The notes under the pieces: generated by a model
Database searches by the model: none
What the model was told of the DNA's origin: nothing
The model's input: only the letters and a program-made list of their open reading frames with translations
Part shown: piece by piece, positions 1-7,975 of the stretch
Layout: every line of letters starts with the position of its first letter
How positions within the stretch are numbered: the first letter of the stretch is position 1
From: Pseudomonas sp. ANT_H4
Lineage (GTDB): Bacteria; Pseudomonadota; Gammaproteobacteria; Pseudomonadales; Pseudomonadaceae
NCBI RefSeq assembly: GCF_008369295.1
Contig: NZ_VOBG01000037.1
Span: 1-44,602, forward strand
Length of the DNA: 44,602 bases
Direction of reading: 5' to 3'
Translations under genes and position numbers: made by a program

Positions 1-124
1 GCGCTTCGACTTCAAATGCCCAATCGAAGTTATGGGCGAGGTGATGCAGAAGGCCATGGCTATGCGGCATGATGCTCCAGCTTCAATTCAATGACCGTGT
101 TGCACTCAGCTCCTGCAACCGCCC
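1..124 (+). mobile_element. End of an IS30-like insertion sequence
   Basis: The first ~124 bases look like the right end of an IS30-family element: the last codons of a transposase (2-94), then about 30 bases resembling a terminal inverted repeat (about 97-124). The boundary is inferred from where the overlapping recombinase protein stops looking like a recombinase, near 121-130. The rest of the element is outside the window, so the left inverted repeat and any target duplication cannot be seen. The family call rests on the transposase tail only. Confidence 0.55.
2..94 (+). pseudogene. IS30-family transposase, C-terminal 30 residues only
   Basis: An open frame enters from the left edge and stops with TGA at 92-94. 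Its 30 residues begin RFDFKCPIEVMGEVM and end HDAPASIQ. The start resembles the C-terminal end of IS30-type DDE transposases, where an RPRK-x-LGFKTP-like segment precedes the last helix. No catalytic residue is inside the window, so activity cannot be judged. The gene is truncated by the window, not visibly by mutation. It overlaps, on the opposite strand, the last codons of the serine recombinase gene, which fits an IS inserted into that gene. The family assignment is from memory and moderate. Confidence 0.5.
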
Positions 125-1429
125 TCCATCAATCATGAATGAAGGCAAGGCACCATCATTTTCAATAAAAGACTTCTGGAAGTTTTCAAGTAGCTTTTTA
201 TTTTTATCAATCTTGATTTCAATTGTCCGTAGTTTTTTGGTTAAAACATCAAGCGGATTATTTTCGTCTAAAATGTCGGCGAGATTGATTTCTTGAATAG
301 CTTTTAATAATGTATTTTCAAAGTCGTCATATCGTAAACGTTTCAAAATACATTCGCGTGTAAATTTCCCCTTCTTACACACAATATAATTGACCGACTT
401 GGGAATCTTTGCACGTTTATCAATGCCCGGATTTAATAAGTGAACAGGACCGCCGCAATCGGCACATTTCAATAATCCTGTAAATAAGTTGGTAAAGACT
501 TTGCCTTTGCGTCCTTTTCGTGTGGTATTTGTTGCAGCAATACGCTGACATTGTTCGAACGTTTCACGGCTAATGATTGCCGGGAAATAGTCCTCAATAG
601 GTTCACAAGCTGCAATCAAGTCACGTTTGCCAGTGTTTTGCTTCTTTGGTTGATAAAGTCCAAAGGTTGCCGGATTTCTCAAAATTTTAGAAATTATGGA
701 AGGTTCCCAATACTCAACGTTTTTGAATGTTGGGATTTTTCTTTCATTTAAGATGTTCTTGATTTTTAACGAGCCGTTACCATTCTGGAAAAGGTCAAAA
801 ATGAGTTTGACCGTTTCGGCTTTTTCAGGATTGAGAACGTATCGACGACGTTTAATGTCTTTTCGTTTTTCTTCATCAAATACGTCGAAGGTTTGGGTAT
901 CAAGCCACGCTGGGGCTTGTGCAGTCATTGCGATTTTATGAACGGCGGCAAGCTCTCTTTTACTTGCCCAATTTAATAGACCTTTATCGCTTTTGTTTTT
1001 GCTTTCCACATTTGCACGGGTAGCATCAATTGATAAAGTGATGATTGTATAAACATCAATTTCTTCAAGGATTTTTTGTTCTTTATCACTGATGATTGCG
1101 AGCTTCAAGCCTTTTGAAATTATCGCGTTAACCTTCATTAAAGCATCAATAGGGCCACGTCTTGTTAACCGGTCAATGTTTTCTAGTGCAAACACATCAC
1201 CCGGCTGAAACCTACCTTTTTCAAGGTCTTCAAAGAATTTAGTAAGCTCTTTTTGTTGCGTATCATCGGAAAAGGCAGAATGGCCGATGTCTTCAAGAAC
1301 GTGACTATTTTCTAGTGACAAGTCATTTTTTGCTGCAAAATCGGCTATCAGCTTTCGCTGACGTTCAAGCGAAAAGCCCCGTAATTGCTCACTTGTAGAC
1401 ATCCGAAGGTATGAAATTAACCGTGCCAC
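83..1429 (-). CDS. Large serine recombinase, C-terminus replaced by IS sequence
   Basis: A 448-residue site-specific recombinase of the large serine integrase class, which cuts and rejoins DNA through a phosphoserine link to move or excise an element. Residues 1-140 are the resolvase-type catalytic domain with YLRMS (nucleophile Ser11), a GFSLERQ segment and the DRLTR arginines (Arg87, Arg90). About 170-295 is the recombinase DNA-binding domain. A zinc ribbon follows (Cys322, Cys325, Cys351, Cys360), then a Lys/Glu-rich coiled coil (about 395-425). The start is GTG, with GGGAG six bases upstream. The reading frame leaves recombinase-like sequence near residue 434; the last ~14 residues are IS DNA read in the other direction, so part of the C-terminal coiled-coil region is probably lost. 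The gene is AT-rich, unlike everything to its right, so it is foreign. Whether the truncated enzyme still works is unknown. Confidence 0.85.
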   Translation of the reverse strand: MARLISYLRMSTSEQLRGFSLERQRKLIADFAAKNDLSLENSHVLEDIGHSAFSDDTQQKELTKFFEDLEKGRFQPGDVFALENIDRLTRRGPIDALMKVNAIISKGLKLAIISDKEQKILEEIDVYTIITLSIDATRANVESKNKSDKGLLNWASKRELAAVHKIAMTAQAPAWLDTQTFDVFDEEKRKDIKRRRYVLNPEKAETVKLIFDLFQNGNGSLKIKNILNERKIPTFKNVEYWEPSIISKILRNPATFGLYQPKKQNTGKRDLIAACEPIEDYFPAIISRETFEQCQRIAATNTTRKGRKGKVFTNLFTGLLKCADCGGPVHLLNPGIDKRAKIPKSVNYIVCKKGKFTRECILKRLRYDDFENTLLKAIQEINLADILDENNPLDVLTKKLRTIEIKIDKNKKLLENFQKSFIENDGALPSFMIDGGRLQELSATRSLN

Positions 1430-1463
1430 AAGCCGCTCCCTATAAGGTCAAATCTTACGGGTA

Positions 1464-1790
1464 TTATACGCCCGTCTTGATCAACACTGCGTTGCCCGGC
1501 CCCTGGGCGCTAAAGTTCAGGGAGTCGCCGCCACGGGCGTAGTACATATAGATATGGCCGCCATCCAGAAACAAAGCCTTACGCTTTTCTGTGTAGCCGA
1601 GGGATGCGTGGCTGCCCTTTTCGGCCTCGTAATAGGCTTCGGTCTCGATGATTCGCGCCGACAGCCACAAATCGCCGACCCGATGGCGAATGACTTTGCC
1701 CAGCAAATCTTTCGCGAGCTGTTGCGCATCGCGATCGAAGAAGCCGTCGGGTAGGGCGTTGGCGGGGATCAAGGGTGAAAAGTTGGACAT
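1464..1790 (-). pseudogene. mpg: DNA-3-methyladenine glycosylase, first half only
   Basis: Mpg/AAG-type glycosylases remove alkylated purines such as 3-methyladenine and start base-excision repair. The 108 residues seen match the N-terminal half: DLLGKVIRHR, the IIETEAYY motif at 47-54 that holds the catalytic Glu, and YMYYARGGDSLNFSAQGPGN. The family is usually about 220-230 residues, so over half is missing, including much of the base-binding pocket. The frame ends NAVLIKTGV-stop, and the TAA stop appears to be new, formed where foreign DNA begins. The start is ATG at 1790; an upstream in-frame ATG at 1850 lacks family similarity. The gene is divergent from proA. It should be inactive unless the element excises. 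Confidence 0.85.
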
Positions 1791-1924
1791 GGCATAAAGG
1801 GTTAAGGCGACTAAATGTGACAGGATGATAACAACTTCAGCCTTAATCACGGCTGAACGTCGGTTTTTTACAGTTCATTTCAACCATACGCCCCTCACCG
1901 CTGTCCGTGGACGGGCGCGACAGC

Positions 1925-1930
1925 TATAAT
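1925..1930 (+). promoter_or_regulatory. Probable -10 box of the proA operon
   Basis: A perfect TATAAT lies 36 bases before the proA ATG. Seventeen bases upstream is TGTCCG, a poor -35 match, so only the -10 element is well supported. It would start the long proA-nadD-rsfS-rlmH-mrdA-rodA-sltB1-rlpA transcript. Confidence 0.45.
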
Positions 1931-1966
1931 CTGCCGCTTTCCTCTTTGCCAAGACCCCGCCAGACT

Positions 1967-3232
1967 ATGACTGAGTCCGTTCTTGACTACATGACCCGCC
2001 TGGGTCGCGCTGCCCGTCAGGCCTCGCGGTTGATCGCCCGTGCGAGCACCGCGCAGAAGAACCGTGCGCTGCTGGCCGCTGCTGATGCCCTGGATGCTTC
2101 GCGCTCCGAGCTCAGTGCCGCCAACGAGCTGGACCTGGCCAACGGTCGGGCCATTGGTCTGGAACCGGCATTGCTGGATCGCCTGGCGCTTACGCCGGTG
2201 CGCATCGACGAAATGATCGAAGGTTTGCGTCAGGTGGCCAAGCTGCCTGACCCCATCGGTGAAATCCGCGACATGCGCTACATGCCGTCGGGAATCCAGG
2301 TTGGCAAGATGCGCGTGCCCCTGGGCGTGATTGGCATCATCTATGAGTCCCGTCCGAACGTGACCATCGACGCCGCCAGCCTGTGCCTCAAGTCTGGCAA
2401 CGCCACCATCCTGCGGGGCGGTTCCGAGGCGATCAATTCCAATCGTGCCATTGCCGCCTGTATCCAGCAGGGCCTGGCGGTGGCCGAGTTGCCGGCCGAA
2501 GTGGTGCAAGTGGTGGAAACCACTGACCGCGCCGCCGTCGGTGCCTTGATCACCATGCCCGAGTTCGTCGACGTGATCGTCCCGCGCGGTGGCAAGAGCC
2601 TGATCGAGCGGGTCAGCCGCGATGCCAAGGTGCCGGTCATCAAGCACCTGGACGGCGTCTGCCACGTCTACATAGATGTCGCTGCCGATCTCGACAAGGC
2701 CATTCGCATTGCCGACAACGCCAAGACGCACCGTTACGCTCCGTGCAACACTATGGAAACCCTGCTGGTACACGTGGCGATTGCCGAGCGCGTGTTGCCG
2801 CCGCTGGCCGCCATCTACCGTGACAAGGGCGTGGAGTTGCGCGGTTGCGAACGCACCCGCGCCTTGCTTGGCGCCGACATCATCGAAGCCACCGAGCAGG
2901 ACTGGTACACCGAGTACACGGCGCCGATCCTGTCGATCCGCATCGTCGACGACCTGGACCAGGCCATCGAACACATCAACACCTACGGTTCCAAGCACAC
3001 CGACGCCATCGTCACCGAGCATTTCAGCGATGCCCGGCGTTTCCTCAACGAAGTGGATTCCGCTTCGGTGATGGTTAACGCCTCGACGCGCTTTGCCGAC
3101 GGTTTCGAATATGGCCTGGGGGCGGAGATCGGCATTTCCACCGACAAGCTCCACGCCCGCGGCCCAGTTGGCCTCGAAGGCCTGACCAGCGAGAAGTACG
3201 TGGTCTTCGGCGACGGTCATGTGCGCGCTTGA
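1967..3232 (+). CDS. proA: Gamma-glutamyl phosphate reductase
   Basis: Cytosolic NADPH-dependent reduction of L-glutamyl-5-phosphate to glutamate-5-semialdehyde, the second step of proline synthesis. The 421 residues cover the whole family: RVPLGVIGIIYESRPNVT at about 116-133, IVPRGGKSLI, and the catalytic cysteine in HRYAPCNTMET (Cys260). The ATG at 1967 gives the usual N-terminus (MTESVLDYM); earlier in-frame codons extend it without similarity. The stop overlaps the nadD start (TGATG), so the two are translationally coupled. It is the first gene after the interrupted mpg and is intact, so the insertion did not disturb this operon. Confidence 0.97.
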   Translation: MTESVLDYMTRLGRAARQASRLIARASTAQKNRALLAAADALDASRSELSAANELDLANGRAIGLEPALLDRLALTPVRIDEMIEGLRQVAKLPDPIGEIRDMRYMPSGIQVGKMRVPLGVIGIIYESRPNVTIDAASLCLKSGNATILRGGSEAINSNRAIAACIQQGLAVAELPAEVVQVVETTDRAAVGALITMPEFVDVIVPRGGKSLIERVSRDAKVPVIKHLDGVCHVYIDVAADLDKAIRIADNAKTHRYAPCNTMETLLVHVAIAERVLPPLAAIYRDKGVELRGCERTRALLGADIIEATEQDWYTEYTAPILSIRIVDDLDQAIEHINTYGSKHTDAIVTEHFSDARRFLNEVDSASVMVNASTRFADGFEYGLGAEIGISTDKLHARGPVGLEGLTSEKYVVFGDGHVRA

Positions 3233-3876
3233 TGGGTAAACGCATCGGGCTGCTCGGCGGCACCTTCGACCCCGTGCACATCGGCCATTTGCGCAGTGCC
3301 CTGGAAGTCGCAGACGCCCTCGGGCTGGATGAGCTGCGCCTGACACCGAATGCCAGGCCGCCCCATCGGGACACGCCTCAGGTTTCACCGCTTGACCGGT
3401 TGGCGATGGTCCAGTGTGCCGTTGCCGGTATTTCACCGCTGGTGGTGGACGACCGCGAACTCAAACGCGACAAGCCGTCCTACACTATCGACACCCTGGA
3501 ACTGACGCGGGCCGAACTGGCCGCTGATGACCAGTTGTTTCTACTTTTGGGCTGGGACGCATTTTGCGGCCTACCCACTTGGCACCGCTGGGAAGAGTTG
3601 CTCCAGCATTGCCACATCCTGGTGCTGCAACGCCCGGATGCCGACAGCGAACCGCCGGATGCCTTGCGCAACCTGCTGGCAGCGCGGTCGGTAAGTGACC
3701 CGCAGGCCCTGACCGGGCCGAGCGGGAATATTGCATTCGTCTGGCAGACCCCGCTTGCGGTGTCTGCCACCCAGATCCGTCAACTGCTGGCCAGCGGGAA
3801 GTCGGTACGTTTCCTGGTGCCTGACGCGGTCTTGGCCTACATCGATGCGCACGGACTTTACCGTGCGTCGAACTGA
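3232..3876 (+). CDS. nadD: Nicotinate-nucleotide adenylyltransferase
   Basis: Transfers AMP from ATP to nicotinic acid mononucleotide, giving deamido-NAD in the NAD pathway. The 214 residues show the nucleotidyltransferase signature GGTFDPVHIGHL (9-20) with the HxGH ATP-binding site, and the second signature VSATQIR (177-183), the counterpart of ISSTxxR. The ATG at 3232 shares one base with the proA stop; a TTG just before it is possible but unnecessary. In the Pseudomonas layout it is followed by rsfS and rlmH, a conserved grouping of NAD synthesis with ribosome functions. Confidence 0.96.
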   Translation: MGKRIGLLGGTFDPVHIGHLRSALEVADALGLDELRLTPNARPPHRDTPQVSPLDRLAMVQCAVAGISPLVVDDRELKRDKPSYTIDTLELTRAELAADDQLFLLLGWDAFCGLPTWHRWEELLQHCHILVLQRPDADSEPPDALRNLLAARSVSDPQALTGPSGNIAFVWQTPLAVSATQIRQLLASGKSVRFLVPDAVLAYIDAHGLYRASN

Positions 3877-3946
3877 AAAGGCGCGCTTGAAGGCACGAAT
3901 AGTCGTGTATTGAAGCGCCCGAACATACGAGCAAAACGAGTTTTAT

Positions 3947-4441
3947 ATGACGAACAAAGACGTAAGCAAAGTTAAGCGCAAAGGCACATTCAAGAGCGCC
4001 CCGCTGCCGGAAGTGGTGTTTCGTAATGAGCCCCTCAAGGGTGACGAACTGGTCAAGGTCGCTGTAGCGGCCCTGGAAGACGTCAAGGCCCAGGACGTGC
4101 TGGTGATTGATGTCCGTGACAAGCAGAGCATCACTGACTACATGATCATCGCTACCGGTACCTCCAACCGCCAGATCGGCGCGATGCTCGATAAGGTCCG
4201 CGAGATGGTCAAGCTGCAGGGCGTCAAGCCACTGGGCGAAGAAGGCAAGGGCGACAGCGATTGGGTACTGCTGGACATGGACGACGTGATCGTCCACATG
4301 ATGACCTCCAACGCTCGCCAGTTCTACGACCTGGAGCGCCTGTGGAAAGGTGCCGAGCAGAGCCGTGCCGCCGATGGCAAGCACCACAGCCCTGAAGTCG
4401 GTCACGAGCATTTCACCAAGCTCAACAAAGACCAGGAATAA
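3947..4441 (+). CDS. rsfS: Ribosomal silencing factor RsfS with N-terminal extension
   Basis: RsfS binds protein uL14 on the large ribosomal subunit and blocks subunit joining when nutrients are short. The conserved core runs from about residue 34 (ELVKVAVAALEDVKAQD) through TDYMIIATGTSNRQ and WVLLDMDDVIVHMM to RQFYDLERLWKGAE. The protein is 164 residues, against about 105 in E. coli: there is a basic N-terminal extension (VSKVKRKGTFKSAPLPE) and a polar His/Lys/Glu-rich tail. The ATG at 3947 has only a weak GAG upstream; no internal Met at the core border offers an obvious shorter form, so I keep the long one. It lies 70 bases after nadD and 9 before rlmH. Confidence 0.93.
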   Translation: MTNKDVSKVKRKGTFKSAPLPEVVFRNEPLKGDELVKVAVAALEDVKAQDVLVIDVRDKQSITDYMIIATGTSNRQIGAMLDKVREMVKLQGVKPLGEEGKGDSDWVLLDMDDVIVHMMTSNARQFYDLERLWKGAEQSRAADGKHHSPEVGHEHFTKLNKDQE

Positions 4442-4450
4442 GGACCGGCT

Positions 4451-4918
4451 GTGCGCCTGCGTCTGATCGCTGTCGGTTCACGCATGCCCAAGTGGGTGGA
4501 AGAAGGCTGGCATGAATATGCCAAGCGTCTGCCATCCGAGCTGGCGTTGGAACTGGTGGAAATACCGCTCAATACCCGGGGCAAGAATGCCGACGTGGCG
4601 CGTTTTATCCGTCAGGAAGGCGAAGCCATGCTGGCCAAGGTCGGCCCCAATGAGCGGATTGTCACCCTCGAAGTGCATGGCAAGCCCTGGAGCACCGAGC
4701 AGTTGGCGGTGGAACTGGATCGCTGGCGCCTGGATTCTCGCACGGTGAACTTCATGGTCGGCGGCCCTGAGGGGCTGGCGCCGGAAGTCTGCGCGCGTGC
4801 CGATCAGCGCTGGTCGCTGTCGCCGCTGACGCTGCCACACCCGTTGGTAAGGATTCTGATCGGTGAACAGCTGTATCGCGCCTGGACAGTTCTGTCCGGG
4901 CACCCTTATCACAAATAA
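4451..4918 (+). CDS. rlmH: 23S rRNA pseudouridine(1915)-N3-methyltransferase
   Basis: A small SPOUT-class methyltransferase that methylates the pseudouridine at 1915 in helix 69 of 23S rRNA, using S-adenosylmethionine. The 155 residues are the normal family length. The knotted cofactor site is visible as NFMVGGPEGL and the conserved end RILIGEQLYRAWTVLSGHPYHK is cited here only in its first part, RILIGEQLYRAW. The start is GTG, chosen because AAGGA lies six bases before it and the protein then begins VRLRLIAVGSRMP as in relatives. It follows rsfS closely, so the two ribosome genes are co-transcribed. Confidence 0.96.
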   Translation: MRLRLIAVGSRMPKWVEEGWHEYAKRLPSELALELVEIPLNTRGKNADVARFIRQEGEAMLAKVGPNERIVTLEVHGKPWSTEQLAVELDRWRLDSRTVNFMVGGPEGLAPEVCARADQRWSLSPLTLPHPLVRILIGEQLYRAWTVLSGHPYHK

Positions 4919-4933
4919 TCTGCGCCCTGCCTG

Positions 4934-6829
4934 ATGACCCAGCCGATCCGCATCAAGGACCACGAGAAAGACGCACGTCTGGTACGCGCTCGGGTCGTGT
5001 TCGGCGCCATTATGGTGGTCGTTCTGATGTGCGTGCTGATCGCCCGCCTGTATTTCCTGCAGGTGATCCAGTACGACTATCACTCCACGTTGTCGGAAAA
5101 TAACCGGGTGCATGTGCAGCCGATTCCGCCGACCCGTGGCCTGATCTTCGACCGCAACGGCGTGGTGGTGGCGGATAACCGGCCCAGTTTCAGCCTGAGC
5201 ATGACCCGCGAGCGCTCCGGGGACTGGCAGCAGATTCTCGATGTCATCGTCGAAGTGTTGCAACTGACGCCGGAAGACCGGGTGATCTTCGAGAAGCGCA
5301 TGAAACAGGGACGACGGCCGTTTGAGCCGGTGCCGATCCTGTTTGAGCTGACCGAAGAGCAGATTGCCCGTATCGCGGTGAACCAGTTCCGCCTGCCGGG
5401 TGTGGAAGTGGTGGCGCAGTTGGTGCGCCATTACCCGCAAGGTGCGCACTTTGCCCACTCGGTCGGCTATATGGGGCGGATCAACGAGAAAGAGCTCAAG
5501 AGCCTCGATCCGGTCAACTACAGCGGCACCCACCATATCGGCAAGACCGGCATCGAGCGTTTCTACGAGCCGGAACTGCACGGCCAGGTGGGTTACGAAG
5601 AAGTCGAGACCAACGCCCGTGGTCGAGTGTTGCGAGTGCTCAAGCGCACCGACCCGATTCCCGGCAAGGACATCGTCCTGAGCCTGGACATCAAACTGCA
5701 GGAAGCCGCAGAGATGGCCCTGGGCGGACGTCGTGGTGCGGTGGTGGCGCTGGACCCGAGCACTGGCGAAGTACTGGCAATGGTCAGTCAGCCGAGCTTC
5801 GATCCGAACCTGTTCGTGACCGGGATCAGCTTCAAGGCCTACGCCGAGCTGCGCGATTCCATCGACCGACCGCTGTTCAATCGGGTGCTGCGCGGCCTGT
5901 ATCCGCCGGGCTCGACCATCAAGCCGGCAGTGGCGATTGCCGGCCTGGATTCCGGTGTTGTCACCGCGTCCAGCCGGGTATTCGACCCTGGTTATTACAT
6001 GCTGCCCAACTACGATCACAAATACCGTAACTGGAACCGTACCGGCGACGGCTATGTGGACCTGGACACGGCGATCATGCGCTCCAATGACACCTACTTC
6101 TATGATCTGGCCCACAAGCTGGGGATCGATCGTTTGTCGACCTACATGGGCAAGTTCGGCCTCGGTCAAAAAGTGTCCCTGGACATGTTCGAGGAATCCC
6201 CAGGCTTGATGCCGTCCAGGGAATGGAAGCGCGCTACCCGTCGTCAGGCCTGGTTCCCCGGTGAAACGCTGATTCTCGGGATCGGCCAGGGCTATATGCA
6301 GGCCACCCCGCTGCAATTGGCCCAGGCCACAGCGTTGGTGGCCAGCAAGGGCAAGTGGATCCGCCCGCACCTGGCCAGGACCATAGAGGGTGAAAAGCCT
6401 GTCGATGAAAACCCGATTCCGGACATCATCCTGCGCGACCCGTCCGACTGGGCCAAGGTCAACCACGGCATGCAGCAAGTGATGCACGGCGCCCGTGGCA
6501 CTGCGCGCAAGGCTGCGGCCGGCGCGCAGTACCGGATTGCCGGCAAGAGCGGTACCGCCCAGGTGGTAGCGATCAAGCAGGGTGAGAAGTACGACCGCTC
6601 CAAGGTTCAGGAGCGCCACCGCGACCACGCCTTGTTTGTTGGTTTTGCTCCGGCCGACAACCCGAAGATCACCGTGGCGGTAATGGTCGAGAACGGCGAG
6701 TCCGGCTCCGGCGTGGCTGCGCCGGTGGTGCGCCAGATCATGGACGCCTGGTTGCTGGATCAGGACGGCAAGCTCAAGCCCGAGTACGCCAACCCTTCAA
6801 GCGCGGAGGCTACGGCCCGTGAAGAGTAA
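4934..6829 (+). CDS. mrdA: Penicillin-binding protein 2, elongation transpeptidase
   Basis: PBP2 is the class B transpeptidase of the elongasome: it cross-links peptidoglycan made by RodA to keep the rod shape. The 631 residues have one N-terminal membrane helix (about 20-44), the PBP dimerisation domain, and a transpeptidase domain with the three penicillin-binding motifs: STIK with nucleophile Ser327, SND at 384-386 and KSGT at 538-541. The rodA start lies inside its last codons, an 11-base overlap in another frame, so expression is coupled. It is often named pbpA in Pseudomonas. Confidence 0.97.
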   Translation: MTQPIRIKDHEKDARLVRARVVFGAIMVVVLMCVLIARLYFLQVIQYDYHSTLSENNRVHVQPIPPTRGLIFDRNGVVVADNRPSFSLSMTRERSGDWQQILDVIVEVLQLTPEDRVIFEKRMKQGRRPFEPVPILFELTEEQIARIAVNQFRLPGVEVVAQLVRHYPQGAHFAHSVGYMGRINEKELKSLDPVNYSGTHHIGKTGIERFYEPELHGQVGYEEVETNARGRVLRVLKRTDPIPGKDIVLSLDIKLQEAAEMALGGRRGAVVALDPSTGEVLAMVSQPSFDPNLFVTGISFKAYAELRDSIDRPLFNRVLRGLYPPGSTIKPAVAIAGLDSGVVTASSRVFDPGYYMLPNYDHKYRNWNRTGDGYVDLDTAIMRSNDTYFYDLAHKLGIDRLSTYMGKFGLGQKVSLDMFEESPGLMPSREWKRATRRQAWFPGETLILGIGQGYMQATPLQLAQATALVASKGKWIRPHLARTIEGEKPVDENPIPDIILRDPSDWAKVNHGMQQVMHGARGTARKAAAGAQYRIAGKSGTAQVVAIKQGEKYDRSKVQERHRDHALFVGFAPADNPKITVAVMVENGESGSGVAAPVVRQIMDAWLLDQDGKLKPEYANPSSAEATAREE

Positions 6830-7964
6830 TTTTGACCGCATTCTCTCCAGCGAGGATGTGATGCGTCGCCGCGCCACCTTGCTGCAGCGCATGCATATTG
6901 ATGGCCCGTTGCTGATCCTGCTGCTGACCCTGGCCGCCGGGAGCCTGTTCGTGCTGTATTCGGCCAGTGGCAAAAATTGGGATTTATTGATCAAGCAGGC
7001 GTCGTCGTTCGGGCTTGGGCTGTTGTCGATGGTGGTGATTGCCCAGTTGGAACCGCGTTTCATGGCCCGCTGGGTGCCGCTGGGCTACGTCGCCGGGGTC
7101 TTGCTGCTGGTGGTGGTGGACGTGATGGGCCACAACGCCATGGGCGCCACCCGCTGGATCAATATTCCAGGGGTGATCCGCTTCCAACCCTCGGAATTCA
7201 TGAAAATCCTGATGCCGGCGACCATCGCCTGGTACCTGTCCAAGCGCACTTTGCCGCCGCAGCTCAAACATGTGGGGATCAGCCTGATGCTGATCGGCAT
7301 CCCCTTTGTTCTCATCGTGCGTCAGCCGGACCTCGGTACTTCGTTGCTGATCCTCGCCGGCGGTGCGTTCGTGTTGTTCATGGGTGGCCTGCGCTGGCGC
7401 TGGATTCTCAGCGTGCTGGCGGCGGCGATACCGGTGGCCGTGGCCATGTGGTTCTTTTTCATGCACGAGTATCAGAAACAGCGAATCCTGACCTTCCTTG
7501 ACCCGGAAAGCGATCCGTTGGGCACTGGCTGGAACATCATCCAGTCCAAGGCCGCCATCGGTTCCGGCGGTGTATTTGGTAAGGGCTGGTTACTGGGCAC
7601 CCAGTCGCACCTGGACTTTTTGCCGGAAAGCCACACCGACTTTATTATCGCGGTGATGGGCGAAGAGTTCGGCCTGGTGGGCATTTGCGCGCTGTTGCTG
7701 ATCTATCTGCTGTTGATCGGTCGCGGCCTGGTGATCACCGCGCAAGCGCAGACGCTGTTCGGCAAATTGCTTGCCGGCAGCCTGACAATGACTTTTTTTG
7801 TTTACGTTTTCGTCAACATCGGTATGGTCAGTGGCCTGTTGCCGGTGGTTGGGGTGCCGTTGCCGTTTATTAGCTACGGCGGAACTTCGCTGGTGACATT
7901 GCTGTCAGCGTTTGGGGTTTTGATGTCGATCCATACCCATCGTAAGTGGATCGCACAGGTTTGA
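6819..7964 (+). CDS. rodA: Rod-shape peptidoglycan glycosyltransferase RodA
   Basis: A SEDS-family polytopic membrane protein that polymerises glycan strands from lipid II and works as a pair with PBP2. The 381 residues form about ten hydrophobic segments; family hallmarks are GATRWINIPG, RFQPSEFMKI and, near the end, LPFISYGGTSL. The start is GTG at 6819, with GGAGG nine bases upstream inside mrdA; this gives the usual N-terminus. The overlap with mrdA supports equal production of the partners. The lytic transglycosylase sltB1 starts 11 bases after its stop. Confidence 0.96.
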   Translation: MKSNFDRILSSEDVMRRRATLLQRMHIDGPLLILLLTLAAGSLFVLYSASGKNWDLLIKQASSFGLGLLSMVVIAQLEPRFMARWVPLGYVAGVLLLVVVDVMGHNAMGATRWINIPGVIRFQPSEFMKILMPATIAWYLSKRTLPPQLKHVGISLMLIGIPFVLIVRQPDLGTSLLILAGGAFVLFMGGLRWRWILSVLAAAIPVAVAMWFFFMHEYQKQRILTFLDPESDPLGTGWNIIQSKAAIGSGGVFGKGWLLGTQSHLDFLPESHTDFIIAVMGEEFGLVGICALLLIYLLLIGRGLVITAQAQTLFGKLLAGSLTMTFFVYVFVNIGMVSGLLPVVGVPLPFISYGGTSLVTLLSAFGVLMSIHTHRKWIAQV

Positions 7965-7975
7965 ATAAGGTGAAG

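Noticed and set aside
1..1464. Toxin-antitoxin or defence genes in the foreign part
   Set aside because: Only the recombinase and the IS end are present; other short frames are mirrors of the recombinase.
1895..3436. Long open frame of 513 codons antisense to proA
   Set aside because: Composition is His/Gly/Ala/Arg-rich with no family motif, and it covers proA, which is certain. High-GC genes give such mirror frames.
4478..6628. 716-codon open frame antisense to rlmH and mrdA
   Set aside because: Same type of GC artefact; the plus-strand genes have complete motifs.
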